A stretch of DNA of 64,000 nucleotides from UBA2421 sp002343075 (GCA_937982565.1 CALJLN010000047.1:1-64000), one strand, 5' to 3'; shown: positions 34,297 through 42,623, counted from the stretch's first letter. A program made the numbers and translations. The notes: a model not told the origin generated them from the letters alone.

Positions 34297-34369
34297 GGGC
34301 CCGTAGCTTAACGGTTAGAGCGTGGGACTCATAATCCCTTGGTTCTCGGTTCGAATCCGAGCGGGCCCA
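34297..34369 (+). tRNA. tRNA-CAU (Ile2 or elongator Met), hybrid with element DNA
   Basis: A 73-nt cloverleaf: acceptor GGGCCCG/CGGGCCC with discriminator A, D arm GCTT/GAGC, anticodon CAT at 34330-34332, T arm CTCGG-TTCGAAT-CCGAG. The acceptor is fully paired, so it is not initiator tRNA; the ACTCATAAT anticodon arm with following CTTGG resembles E. coli Ile2 tRNA (lysidine-modified), but Met cannot be excluded. Bases up to the 17-bp core are inferred to come from the element. Compared with the left remnant they introduce a T-G wobble in the D stem and a T-T mismatch at the base of the anticodon stem (34323/34339). Confidence 0.9.
34324..34340 (+). repeat. attR core (17-bp direct repeat)
   Basis: Identical to 19022-19038. 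It lies inside the anticodon arm of the complete tRNA; sequence to its right is chromosomal. Confidence 0.85.
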
Positions 34370-34375
34370 ATTCCT

Positions 34376-34558
34376 TCAACGACTCGGCTGCGTTGTCGTG
34401 GTTGGGGTCTGGTCATCCTGAAGTTTGGCACGCTTTGACTTGTCTCGTCGGCACGCGGCGCTGCAATACTTCACTTCATCCCAGTTCTTCGCCCATTTCC
34501 GCCGCCAGGTCATCGGGCGATGGCAGACTGTGCAGAGCTTGCTGTCTTGCCGTTTCAT
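34376..34558 (-). CDS. DUF2256 domain protein
   Basis: A 60-residue protein with CTVCHRPMTWRRKWAKNWDEVKYCSAACRR, the C-x2-C...C-x3-C zinc-ribbon and W-x-x-K-W-x-x-x-W signature of DUF2256. GGAAGGTG precedes the ATG at 34558, whose ATGA overlaps the stop of the photolyase-related gene. DUF2256 is regularly found beside cryptochrome/photolyase genes, so it likely acts with or regulates the neighbour. Confidence 0.85.
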   Translation of the reverse strand: MKRQDSKLCTVCHRPMTWRRKWAKNWDEVKYCSAACRRDKSKRAKLQDDQTPTTTTQPSR

Positions 34559-36084
34559 GCCTGGCGCACCTTCCCGCGGACGTGCACCTCGATGAACTCT
34601 TTCCGCTGCTGCATCATCCGTTTCATCTGCTCGGCGTCGATCTTCGCGGCGTTCTTGAGCATCATGGTCATACGCGGGTTGCCTTTGAACTGCGCCGCGA
34701 AGTGATGAAGAAATGTCCAGAAAAGGTAGTTGAATGGACACGCCGTTGCGCCAACCCGCTCGGCTGGGTCAAACCGGCAATCGTCGCAATAATCGCTCAT
34801 GCGGTTGATATAGGCGGCGGAGCTGATGTACGGCTTGGTTGCGATGGTGCCGTGATCGGCGTGCATGCCCATGCCGACAACGTTGGGCGTGACAACCCAG
34901 TCAAAGCTATCGACATACATCGCAAAAAACCAATCATTCACAGCCTGCGGAGACAGTGCGGCGAGCGTGGCGAAATTGCAGATAACCATCAACCGCTGGA
35001 TGTGATGCGAATAAGCTCGATCAACCACGCCGCTGATGCAGCGCGACAGACAGTTCATCTCGGTCTTGCCGGTCCAGAACCAATCTGGCAGGTCGAGTCT
35101 TGACCCGCGTGCGTTGCGCGATCGGTATTCGGGCATGAACGACCAGTAGATGCCGTAGACGTATTCTCGCCAGCCGATGATCTGCCGAATGATTCCTTCT
35201 GCGCTATTGAGCGGCACTTTGCCCGCCAAGTGGGCCGCTTCGATGTCGCGAAGCAGTTTCATTGGACTCAGCAGCCCGACATTGAGAAGCATCGAGATAA
35301 ATGAGTGATTCAATATCGGCTCGGCGGTGAGCATGGCGTCTTCATAATCGCCGAACTGTGGCAGCCGGTGCTTTACAAAGTCGGCCCATGCCCGGGAGGC
35401 GTCGGCGCGCGTCACCGGGAGCGCAAAACCCTCAACCGAGCCGGGATGTGTCGGGAATTCTCTCTCCACGTCACTCATCGCAGTGCGGGTGATCGGATCG
35501 GGACTGATTGCGAGCGGCGGGGCAAATGTCATTCCTCGCTTGGGAGGTTTGCGATTATCCTTGTCGAAGTTCCACTTGCCGCCCGCCGGCGAGCCATCGG
35601 CTTCGACTAACACGCCCAGTTTCACCCGCATCCGCCGGTAAAAGTGCTCCATGACCGGCCGCTTGAGCGGACGGGCCCACGCAGCAAACTCGTCGCGGTT
35701 GGTGAGAAAGAGCGTGTTGGGGATGATACGAACATCAACCCCGACGGTCTCAGGAATCGTGTTGATCCACTCTGCGCAATGGTGCTCCGACGGGGCGATC
35801 ACGACGAATTGCGAGTCGCCCGTCTCCCGGACGACGTGCCTGATCGCGCTGATCGAATCGAGGTATGGTCGTCGATTCAGACCAAAGTGATGTACCCCGA
35901 AGCCGGCTGCGCGAAGTTCTTCGGCAAAGTGACGAATGGCCGACACCTGAAACACGATCCGGCGTTTGTGGAATGGCCATGCGGCGTAATGCTTCCTCGA
36001 TTCGACGAGCAGGACCCGATCGGGTCGGAGCTGCCGAACCAGTTCGATTGATAACTGATCTTCCATCAGCCAAAGCGTGGGCAT
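34555..36084 (-). CDS. deoxyribodipyrimidine photolyase-related protein (DPRP, (6-4)-photolyase-like)
   Basis: About 509 residues from ATG 36084 (MPTLWLMEDQL). It matches the DPRP/bacterial Fe-S cryptochrome group: N-terminal antenna domain with QLRPDRVLLVESRKHYAAWPFHKRRIVF, FAD domain with NLLTPM-like (LSPMKLL), WREYVYGIYWS and a four-cysteine set for a 4Fe-4S cluster, of which CDDCRF, ATACPF and a Cys earlier (NCLSRC) are visible. Members repair (6-4) photoproducts or act as blue-light sensors. The reading frame is open further upstream, but the extra residues have no family match. The DUF2256 gene follows in overlap. Confidence 0.88.
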   Translation of the reverse strand: MPTLWLMEDQLSIELVRQLRPDRVLLVESRKHYAAWPFHKRRIVFQVSAIRHFAEELRAAGFGVHHFGLNRRPYLDSISAIRHVVRETGDSQFVVIAPSEHHCAEWINTIPETVGVDVRIIPNTLFLTNRDEFAAWARPLKRPVMEHFYRRMRVKLGVLVEADGSPAGGKWNFDKDNRKPPKRGMTFAPPLAISPDPITRTAMSDVEREFPTHPGSVEGFALPVTRADASRAWADFVKHRLPQFGDYEDAMLTAEPILNHSFISMLLNVGLLSPMKLLRDIEAAHLAGKVPLNSAEGIIRQIIGWREYVYGIYWSFMPEYRSRNARGSRLDLPDWFWTGKTEMNCLSRCISGVVDRAYSHHIQRLMVICNFATLAALSPQAVNDWFFAMYVDSFDWVVTPNVVGMGMHADHGTIATKPYISSAAYINRMSDYCDDCRFDPAERVGATACPFNYLFWTFLHHFAAQFKGNPRMTMMLKNAAKIDAEQMKRMMQQRKEFIEVHVRGKVRQA

Positions 36085-36449
36085 GGGTACACTCGATCGC
36101 TTGGTTCGGTCTCTCGAAGATTGTTGCCAGTCGATCGCCCTGCAATCAGGCAAACCGCCCCACGGAGCACACCGGGCGGATGGGACGATGCGGGCAGCGA
36201 CCCGCGTTGGAGTGTAGGCCTGCAATTCAGTTTCGCATTTGCTGCTACAGGTTCTGAAAGCTCGCCAAGAAGGCTCGCCGGTTACCCTCCGCGGCACGCG
36301 GCGCGGGCGGAGAATCGCATTGGGATGAATCTAGAGTTTTGCAGCAAGTTTCGGAGTAACGTGGGTTAACGGGTGGAGGGCATTTTGATTGATCAAAATG
36401 GGTGCTATGATGCGGTGTCGCGCAAGGTTAAAGACAGATTCAACCCGCT
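36085..36449. promoter_or_regulatory. divergent promoter region with palindrome
   Basis: A 365-base gap between divergent genes for the photolyase-related protein and cysteine desulfurase, with no credible ORF. The only strong signal is the palindrome at 36381-36400. Confidence 0.5.
36381..36400. promoter_or_regulatory. 20-bp palindrome, candidate operator
   Basis: CATTTTGAT and ATCAAAATG form nine-base perfect arms around TG, centred 59 bases upstream of the cysteine desulfurase start. Long AT-rich dyads in a GC-rich genome usually bind dimeric regulators; the regulator is not in the window. Confidence 0.5.
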
Positions 36450-37598
36450 GTGAACATTTGTTATCTCGACAACAACGCCACCACGAAACCCGACCCCGCG
36501 GTTGTAGCGGCGATGGTGCCGTATCTCACGGATTTTTATGGCAATCCTTCGAGTGCTCACAGATTTGGCCAGCGGGCGCGGGCGGCGGTGGAAGAGGCGC
36601 GCGGGCAGGTCGCGGCGCTGGTTGGGTGTGCCGAAGCCGAACTGATCTTTACCGGCGGGGGGACTGAGTCGGTCAACACCGCTCTGCGTGGGCTGGCCCA
36701 GTCCCGATCGCCGCGCCGCAAGATTGTGACGACCACTGTCGAACACTCGGCAACGCGCGAGCTGTGCGAGCATCTGGCCCGCGAGGGGTGGACGATCGTC
36801 GAAATCCCCGTGAATCTGGACGGAGAAGCAGACCTCGCCCGCCTCGACGCGGCGCTGACCGACGACGTTGCAGCGGTCTCAGTGATGTGGGCGAACAATG
36901 AGACGGGCGTGATATTCCCCATCGACGCGATCGCTGCGATGTGTCAACGGGCGAGGATTCCGCTGCATGTGGATGCCACACAGGCTGCGGGAAAGATCGC
37001 GGTGGATTTGCGCTCAAGGGGCGTCGATTTAGCGAGCTTTGCGTCGCATAAGTTCCACGGACCCAAAGGCGTGGGCGCGCTTTATGTGCGGCGCGGGTTG
37101 CGGGTCTCGCCTCACATCATCGGCGGCCCACAGGAGCGCAGCCGGCGCGGCGGGACCGAAAATGTCGCCGGAATCGTTGGCATGGGCATAGCGGCAGAAC
37201 TCGCGCTCGCCGGGCTTGGCGAAATGCCTCGGGTGCAGGCAATGCGCGATCGCCTCGAACGAACGCTTCTGACGCTTGTTGCCGAAACCAGCGTCAACGG
37301 CGCGAAAAGCCCCCGGCTGCCCAATACGAGCAACATCAACTTTGCCGCAATCGAAGCAGAGGCGATTCTGTTATTGCTCAGCGAGCAGAATGTCTGCGCC
37401 AGCGCGGGAGCCGCCTGCAGCAGCGGAAGCCTTGAGCCGTCGCATGTGCTGCGCGCGATGGGAGTGCCCGATCGGATCGCTCACGGTGCCATTCGATTCA
37501 GCCTTTCCCGCTTTACCACTGAAGCAGAAATCGATCAGGCGATTGATGTAGTGCCGCCGGTTATTGCACGGCTGCGCGCGGTGCTGCCTGTCGGATGA
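36450..37598 (+). CDS. cysteine desulfurase (NifS/IscS family)
   Basis: A 382-residue PLP enzyme that removes sulfur from cysteine for Fe-S cluster or thio-cofactor synthesis. YLDNNATTKPDPAV opens the fold (start GTG 36450). PLP-lysine 201 is in SHKFHGPKGVG, His100 in TVEHSA, and persulfide Cys323 is on the flexible loop ASAGAACSSGS, as in NifS/IscS (class I). No scaffold or IscA/HscB genes follow; ThyX is next. Confidence 0.92.
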   Translation: MNICYLDNNATTKPDPAVVAAMVPYLTDFYGNPSSAHRFGQRARAAVEEARGQVAALVGCAEAELIFTGGGTESVNTALRGLAQSRSPRRKIVTTTVEHSATRELCEHLAREGWTIVEIPVNLDGEADLARLDAALTDDVAAVSVMWANNETGVIFPIDAIAAMCQRARIPLHVDATQAAGKIAVDLRSRGVDLASFASHKFHGPKGVGALYVRRGLRVSPHIIGGPQERSRRGGTENVAGIVGMGIAAELALAGLGEMPRVQAMRDRLERTLLTLVAETSVNGAKSPRLPNTSNINFAAIEAEAILLLLSEQNVCASAGAACSSGSLEPSHVLRAMGVPDRIAHGAIRFSLSRFTTEAEIDQAIDVVPPVIARLRAVLPVG

Positions 37599-37711
37599 AC
37601 TCACCAGATTGCGCTTGAACTGTCGTTGACTGTGGGGGCGAATCGTGGGAGCGGAAAAGTTCGATACGAACGATTCGAAACCAGCCCGCACAGCCGTTAT
37701 GATTCGGGAAT

Positions 37712-38599
37712 ATGCTCCCAGACACCAGCAGATTTCAGATTGACAAGAAGCCGCATGACGAAGAGATGATTGATGTGATGGACGGCGCGGGTCGGTGGGA
37801 AATCAACATCCACGATCACGGGCTTGTTGCACTGGTGGATACCATGCCAAGGCTCGCGCCCGCCGGGAAGACCGCCGATTTCGCAATCGTGCAGGCGGCG
37901 CGGGTGAGTTATGGTGCTGGCACCAAGCAGGTAAACGAAGACCGCGGGCTGATTCGCTATCTGGCGCGGCATCGACACACCACGCCGTTTGAGATGGTCG
38001 AGTTCAAGTTTCACCACCGCATGCCGATTTTCATCGCCCGGCAGTGGATTCGCCATCGCACCGCCAACGTCAACGAATACTCGGCGCGCTACAGCGTGGT
38101 GCCCGATAAGTTTTACCATCCGCCATTGGAGAACGTTCGCAAGCAAAGCAAGACCAATAAGCAAGGCGGCGAAGAGCCGATGGATGAGCTTACCGCGAAG
38201 GACTTTCTGGCCTATCTGGATAAAGCCGAGGCACTCTACGGCGATTATCAGAAGCTGATGGAAAAGGGAGTGAGCCGTGAACTGGCGCGGATCGGGCTGC
38301 CAGTAAGTGTCTATACAGAGTGGTACTGGAAGATCGATCTCCACAACCTGTTGCATTTTCTGTCGCTTCGCATGGACGCGCACGCACAATCCGAAATCCG
38401 CGATTATGCCACCGCGTGCTTCGCGCTGATTCAACCGATCGTGCCCATCGCTGCAGAGGCATTTCTGGATTACAGCCACAGCGCGATGCACCTCACCCGG
38501 CTGGAGATTGAATCGCTGCGCACGGGCCAGCCGTTGGCCACTGAGAATAAGCGAGAGAATGCGGAGTGGGACGCAAAGCGACTGCGGTTGGGGAAGTAG
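37712..38599 (+). CDS. thyX: FAD-dependent thymidylate synthase
   Basis: A 295-residue ThyX, making dTMP from dUMP with methylene-THF, FAD and NADPH. The diagnostic motif RHRTANVNEYSARY (RHR at 114-116) is intact, preceded by RHRHTTPFEMVEFKFHH and followed by a helical C-terminus with RIGLPVSVYTEWYWKIDLHNLLHFLSLR. About 50 residues longer than the commonest bacterial form, mainly at the termini. Confidence 0.95.
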   Translation: MLPDTSRFQIDKKPHDEEMIDVMDGAGRWEINIHDHGLVALVDTMPRLAPAGKTADFAIVQAARVSYGAGTKQVNEDRGLIRYLARHRHTTPFEMVEFKFHHRMPIFIARQWIRHRTANVNEYSARYSVVPDKFYHPPLENVRKQSKTNKQGGEEPMDELTAKDFLAYLDKAEALYGDYQKLMEKGVSRELARIGLPVSVYTEWYWKIDLHNLLHFLSLRMDAHAQSEIRDYATACFALIQPIVPIAAEAFLDYSHSAMHLTRLEIESLRTGQPLATENKRENAEWDAKRLRLGK

Positions 38600-38620
38600 G
38601 CCGGGAGTTGGAGGTTTATC

Positions 38621-39295
38621 ATGGCATCGCCCGCGACTGAAATTGCTGATCGTCGATACACCATGCAGGAATACCTGGATATCGTCGAAACGTTGGAAGG
38701 AAAGTATGAGTACGTCGATGGCAAGCTGGTCGATTGGCGTGCGATGGCAGGTGCCGCAGAACCTCATGCGCTGATCACCGCAAACATTATCGGCGAGGCG
38801 CGCGAGGCCTTGAAAGGCAAGCCGTGCCGGGTTTATTTAAGCGATCTCATTCTGCGCATTCATCGCAAGTCCAAGTACCGCTTTGGTGATGTGGTGGTGG
38901 TGTGTGGCACGACCGAGTTTGATCCTGATGACAAGTCACAGGCGCGGGCGGTGACCAATCCGAAGCTGATCATTGAGGTGATGTCGCCGACTTCCGAGGG
39001 GATCGATCGCGGAGAAAAATTCACGGATTATCGTGAGATCCCCTCGTTCGAGGAGTATGTCCTGGTCTCGCAAAGAGAGCCTGCCGTCGAATCATATCGT
39101 CGACAGGATGATGGGACCTGGGTTGTGTCGTTCATCAACGGGCTGGATGCTGAAGTGCGGCTGCAGTCAATCGACCTGACGCTCAGCCTGCGCGAGATTT
39201 TTGCGGGCGTGACCTTTCCAGTACCGCAGGCTGGGGTGGTAACAAGGGCCGATCACCCCGTAACGCGGGAGGCGAAGGTATCGAAGGACAGGTAG
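38621..39295 (+). CDS. Uma2 family endonuclease-like protein (DUF820)
   Basis: A 224-residue PD-(D/E)XK-fold protein of the Uma2/DUF820 family. YEYVDGKLVDWRAMAGA, then FGDVVVVCGTTEFDPDD and KLIIEVMSPTSEGIDRGEKFTDYREI match the family's D...E-v-x-S core. Usually of unknown biology; some are linked to transposons or restriction. It follows ThyX by 21 bases but there is no evident functional link. Confidence 0.85.
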   Translation: MASPATEIADRRYTMQEYLDIVETLEGKYEYVDGKLVDWRAMAGAAEPHALITANIIGEAREALKGKPCRVYLSDLILRIHRKSKYRFGDVVVVCGTTEFDPDDKSQARAVTNPKLIIEVMSPTSEGIDRGEKFTDYREIPSFEEYVLVSQREPAVESYRRQDDGTWVVSFINGLDAEVRLQSIDLTLSLREIFAGVTFPVPQAGVVTRADHPVTREAKVSKDR

Positions 39296-39565
39296 CCGTA
39301 AGATGATTGATCGTGTCGTTCACTTGCGCGGAGTCGCCGGCCGCGGCTATCAGTCAGCGTTGTACTGTTTTCTGCATCACGATTGAGTTAGACGATGCGA
39401 TGCCGCAGCCTGTGTCAGACGATTTCCGGGTGCCGCATGTGTTTTAGTTATCGGCTGTTGCCGTCCGCCAGGCTGTTTGCTCGCACGAGGCACATGATCT
39501 AAGTTTGGAGATGGCGATCGCGCAAGTGGTGCGTCGCCAAGGGTTTAATCAGGTGAGTTAGCGCC
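39296..39565. other. 270-base gap without recognised features
   Basis: No ORF with a credible start, no tRNA and no strong hairpin. It must contain the promoter for the lysine-rich gene that follows. Confidence 0.4.
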
Positions 39566-39772
39566 ATGGCAAAGAAAGCAAAGAAAGCGGCGAAAAAAGT
39601 CGCGAAAAAAACCGTGAAAAAAGCGAAGAAGAGCAAGCGAACGGTGCTCTATAGCAGCAAGGGCAAGAAGCTCTACGCGGTGCGAGATTCGGAAGGTAAG
39701 TTCAAGGACATCCAGACATACAAGCGTGCTCATGGGCAGGACATCAAGCGGAAGGCAAAGGGCGAGAAGTAA
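39566..39772 (+). CDS. lysine-rich H1-like small protein
   Basis: A 68-residue protein with an N-terminal AKKAKKAAKKVAKKTVKKAKK run, similar to the basic tails of bacterial histone H1-like proteins, and a C-terminal half (VLYSSKGKKLYAVRDSEGKFKDIQTYKRAHGQD) that is ordered and specific. The tail should bind DNA or RNA. Family not named; related small proteins occur in the PVC group as far as I can judge from composition. Confidence 0.6.
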   Translation: MAKKAKKAAKKVAKKTVKKAKKSKRTVLYSSKGKKLYAVRDSEGKFKDIQTYKRAHGQDIKRKAKGEK

Positions 39773-39878
39773 TCATCAATACGACTCTTTGTGTAGGTTG
39801 ATCAAGATTGACTGCACGCAGGCCGTCGTTGCTTCCAGTGAAAGCTGGTTCAGCGGCGGCCTGTTGCTTTTCGCTGGG

Positions 39879-42446
39879 TTATCGCCGGCGACGCAGTAAG
39901 AGCATTAACGGCGCCGCCAGCGTCGCGGCAGGCTCGGGCACGGTGCCCCTTCCTGAGGCGCTGTTATCGAAGCCGAAGTTGGCAGCGAGTGCGGTAAAGT
40001 CATCGAGATTGACAGTCGTGGAGCCGTTGAAGTCGCCGTTGCTCCACCCACCGCCCCCACCGAAGCTGGCTGCCAGCGCGGTAAAATCATCGAGGTTGAC
40101 GCGCCGGTCGAGATTGGCATCGCCGGGCACGGTGCCGAGGATGTTGAAAACGAGCAGATCGAGGTCGCCATAGTCGGCGTCGAAGTCTCCATCGACATCA
40201 AAGCTGGGGTTGCCGAGGTTGGCAAAAAGCAGATCGATGTCGGCTGCGTCGATCGACCGCGACTCATTTAAGTCGCCAATGGCGATTCCCATGTCGGTGC
40301 GGCGGACCGTGCGCAACTCCGCGAGCGACAGCAGCGCATAGTCCTGGCCATTGCCGTTCTTGGTGAAGCTGTTAAGCGTGTCATCGACATATGTGTGCGT
40401 GCGACGCGCACTGAACAGGCGAATGTTATCGAGCAAGCCGTCAAAACCCTTGCCGATCAGCAGGTCGCTCGTGACCGTGTCGGAAGAGCTTGAAAGATTG
40501 ATCGACCGAGTGCCGGCGGGGGTGACGGTGGTTGTTTCGCTGCCGGTGTAAAATGTCACCTCATTGCTGCTCGGTCGTGCGTCAAAGGTCACTGCGAAAA
40601 AAGTCCACTCATTGGCCGCGGTGAACGAACCGTCGCTGACGGCGGTGCGCGTTGTGGAGGTGGTCCCGGCGTTCATGCTGAGGGTGAGCGCGCCGGTAGT
40701 GGGGGCCTTCAGCGACCATCCACCAGTGGGGCCAAACTGTTCGATGAGACTCGCGCCATTTCCGATCGTCTGCGTGCCATCGGTCTTAAACCAGCCGGTG
40801 ATCGTAAACGCCTCCAGCCCGCGGAACCATTGCCTGTCAATCACCGCTGCTGTTCCACTGCTGGAATTGCCCATCGAGGTTGTCGCACGGTTGTCAAACG
40901 CGCGGTCGCCGGGCTGGCCGGAGACACCCGTTGCGTCGGCCGAGTGCAGGTTTGCGGCGTCGCCGGCGGCGTTGCGCAGGGTGGCGGGCGTGACGAGGTA
41001 CCCGGTGTTGTGGGCCACGGGCGATGTCACCGCGTCGGCATAGTCGCCATTGAACTTCAACTCGAGCGGGGCGAACTTGTTCAGGCGCATCACCGGATCG
41101 AGCCAGCTCGCGCCCACATCCGTGTTCCGCGCCGCCGGTGTCTTCATCGCCCCGATTCCGACCCCGGCCGCCGCAGCGGCGGTGGGGCGTTGAAAACCGT
41201 ACTCGTCGCGCGCCAATTGCGGGTTGGCGGTCGTAAAGAGGTTGCGAATCGCAGTCGGCGTGCTTGATTGAAACGTCGGCCCGGAGCCGGCATTGTGGGC
41301 GATGTTGCCCCCGCCGGTGGCTGAAGGCGCGACGCTGTTGAGCGTGCGCGCCTGCATGGCGGCGTAGGTGCTGTCGCTGATCCAGCTCAGGTTGCCGGTG
41401 ATCGTACCGGAAGTGGTGTTGTTGTATTCGATGCCATGCTTGCCCGTGGTGTAACCGGCGTTGTTGTATGCACCGGCCGTTACGACGATGGTGTTGCGAT
41501 CGATCGTCGTCTGGGTCTGGGCACCCGGCAGCAGGATCTTGGCGTTGGGGCCTTCGATATAGTTGTTGCGCACGGTCAGGTTTGGGTGGTCGGCAATGGT
41601 GTCATCGCTGTTGCCGACGCGAATGCCCAGCGCGCTAAAGAACGCATTGCCTTCATACACGCCGTTGCCACCGTGGCGCGCGGTGACCCAGCCGTTGGTG
41701 ATGTTGCGAAACGTGTTGTTGCGGATCTTGTTGTCGTGCGTCTTGTCGGAAATGGTTTCCGCTTCGCCGTTGGTTGCTTCAAAGTAATTGTCGCGAATAT
41801 CGGCCTGGAGAGACGAGTCCATGATCGAGCTAGTGCCGATGCGAATGGTCTCCCAGCCATTGGTGTTTCCGCTGGGGCCGCCTTGCGGGCGATGGCCGAA
41901 GTAATTGTGGTGAACGTCGGCCTGAAAACTCAGATCGAGTTGAACGATCAACCCGCGGTCCTGTTTGCCGGCGGCGAAGTTGTGGTGAAACTGAGACGGC
42001 TGGCCGAGGGTGTTGGGTCGGGCGTCAAACAGCACCTGGTGATACTGCCCGCCGAGCAGCATGGCGTTGTCGAAGAAGTTGGCGCCGGTGCCTCGGATGC
42101 GGATCGACTTCTGGTTGAGGTTTTCGTCCTTGAATGTAAGCCCGCTGACCTGGTAATCGTTCCCGCCGACGTCAAATGACCAGTTTGGCCCGGCGATGAC
42201 CACCTGCCCGGGTGTTTGCGCCCGAATCTGCACGGGCGCGGCCGGCGAGCCGGTGAGGTTCTGAAAATTGATCGAAAGGTTGGACCAGATGCCGTTCTTC
42301 AGGACCACAGCATCGCCGGGCGCGCTCAGCTGCATCGCGGCGAGCAGCTCGGTTTGATTGGTCACGAGTCGTTCCAGCGCGAGGCAGAACGGCGCAGTCA
42401 ATGTCGCCGCCAGCCCGGCGAGCGCAACAGCTTCTTTTTTCATCAT
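39879..42446 (-). CDS. secreted PL6-type polysaccharide lyase with LamG, dockerin-like repeats and PEP-CTERM tail
   Basis: An 855-residue multidomain exoenzyme. A signal peptide (first ~24 residues) is followed by a parallel beta-helix of the alginate lyase/chondroitinase B family (PL6): NGEAETISDKTHDNKIRNNTFRN and ITNGWVTARHGGNG recall its K/R catalytic and Ca-binding region. Around 500-700 a LamG-like beta-sandwich (GWFKTDGTQTIGNGASLIEQFGPTGGWSLKAP) follows. Then come Asn/Asp-rich dockerin-like EF motifs (DLNESRSIDAADIDLLFANLG, GDANLDRRVNLDDFTALAASFG, GDFNGSTTVNLDDFTALAANFG). The end, VPEPAATLAAPLMLLLRRRR, is a PEP-CTERM anchor signal. It probably degrades alginate or a glycosaminoglycan at the cell surface. 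Confidence 0.88.
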   Translation of the reverse strand: MMKKEAVALAGLAATLTAPFCLALERLVTNQTELLAAMQLSAPGDAVVLKNGIWSNLSINFQNLTGSPAAPVQIRAQTPGQVVIAGPNWSFDVGGNDYQVSGLTFKDENLNQKSIRIRGTGANFFDNAMLLGGQYHQVLFDARPNTLGQPSQFHHNFAAGKQDRGLIVQLDLSFQADVHHNYFGHRPQGGPSGNTNGWETIRIGTSSIMDSSLQADIRDNYFEATNGEAETISDKTHDNKIRNNTFRNITNGWVTARHGGNGVYEGNAFFSALGIRVGNSDDTIADHPNLTVRNNYIEGPNAKILLPGAQTQTTIDRNTIVVTAGAYNNAGYTTGKHGIEYNNTTSGTITGNLSWISDSTYAAMQARTLNSVAPSATGGGNIAHNAGSGPTFQSSTPTAIRNLFTTANPQLARDEYGFQRPTAAAAAGVGIGAMKTPAARNTDVGASWLDPVMRLNKFAPLELKFNGDYADAVTSPVAHNTGYLVTPATLRNAAGDAANLHSADATGVSGQPGDRAFDNRATTSMGNSSSGTAAVIDRQWFRGLEAFTITGWFKTDGTQTIGNGASLIEQFGPTGGWSLKAPTTGALTLSMNAGTTSTTRTAVSDGSFTAANEWTFFAVTFDARPSSNEVTFYTGSETTTVTPAGTRSINLSSSSDTVTSDLLIGKGFDGLLDNIRLFSARRTHTYVDDTLNSFTKNGNGQDYALLSLAELRTVRRTDMGIAIGDLNESRSIDAADIDLLFANLGNPSFDVDGDFDADYGDLDLLVFNILGTVPGDANLDRRVNLDDFTALAASFGGGGGWSNGDFNGSTTVNLDDFTALAANFGFDNSASGRGTVPEPAATLAAPLMLLLRRRR

Positions 42447-42623
42447 TGTCCCTCAGAAAACCGGTTTAGCAATATCAAGGTGGCAGATCCCGTCGCCCCC
42501 GTCAAGGAAAAAATCGCCCTGGACCGACTAAAGTGATGCGTCTGCCTCGTGTTGGCAGTGAAACTGAGGGCTCAACCTCTCGCAGTGCAGGTGAGGTGGA
42601 GATTTCGGGTAGCATGACCTGTG

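Larger units (their letters stand above)
19022..34340. mobile_element. 15.3 kb tRNA-integrated element (satellite-like or integrative replicon)
   Basis: Bounded by a 17-bp direct repeat in the anticodon arm of a CAU tRNA (19022-19038 and 34324-34340), with integrase beside the right end and matching candidate arm sites inside both ends. Content, left to right: DUF6941 protein, PemK-like protein, XRE repressor (minus), S24 peptidase, DUF3102 protein, terminator, a tight run of tiny ATGA-overlapping genes, primase-DUF3987 protein, possible origin, HTH and coiled-coil proteins, XRE protein, integrase. All but one gene lie on the plus strand. No recognisable capsid, portal, terminase, lysis, relaxase or T4SS gene is present, so it is not a full prophage or ICE by sequence. 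A phage satellite, a plasmid-like integrative element, or a prophage with unrecognisable structural genes remain possible. Confidence 0.85.

Noticed and set aside
19022..34340. Element as a complete prophage
   Set aside because: No terminase, portal, capsid, tail or lysis gene can be recognised; the tape-measure-like gene alone does not support it.
19022..34340. Element as an integrative conjugative element
   Set aside because: No relaxase, coupling protein or VirB4-like ATPase is visible.
37697..38767. 356-residue minus-strand frame over thyX
   Set aside because: Complement of a conserved enzyme gene; translated text has no recognisable fold.
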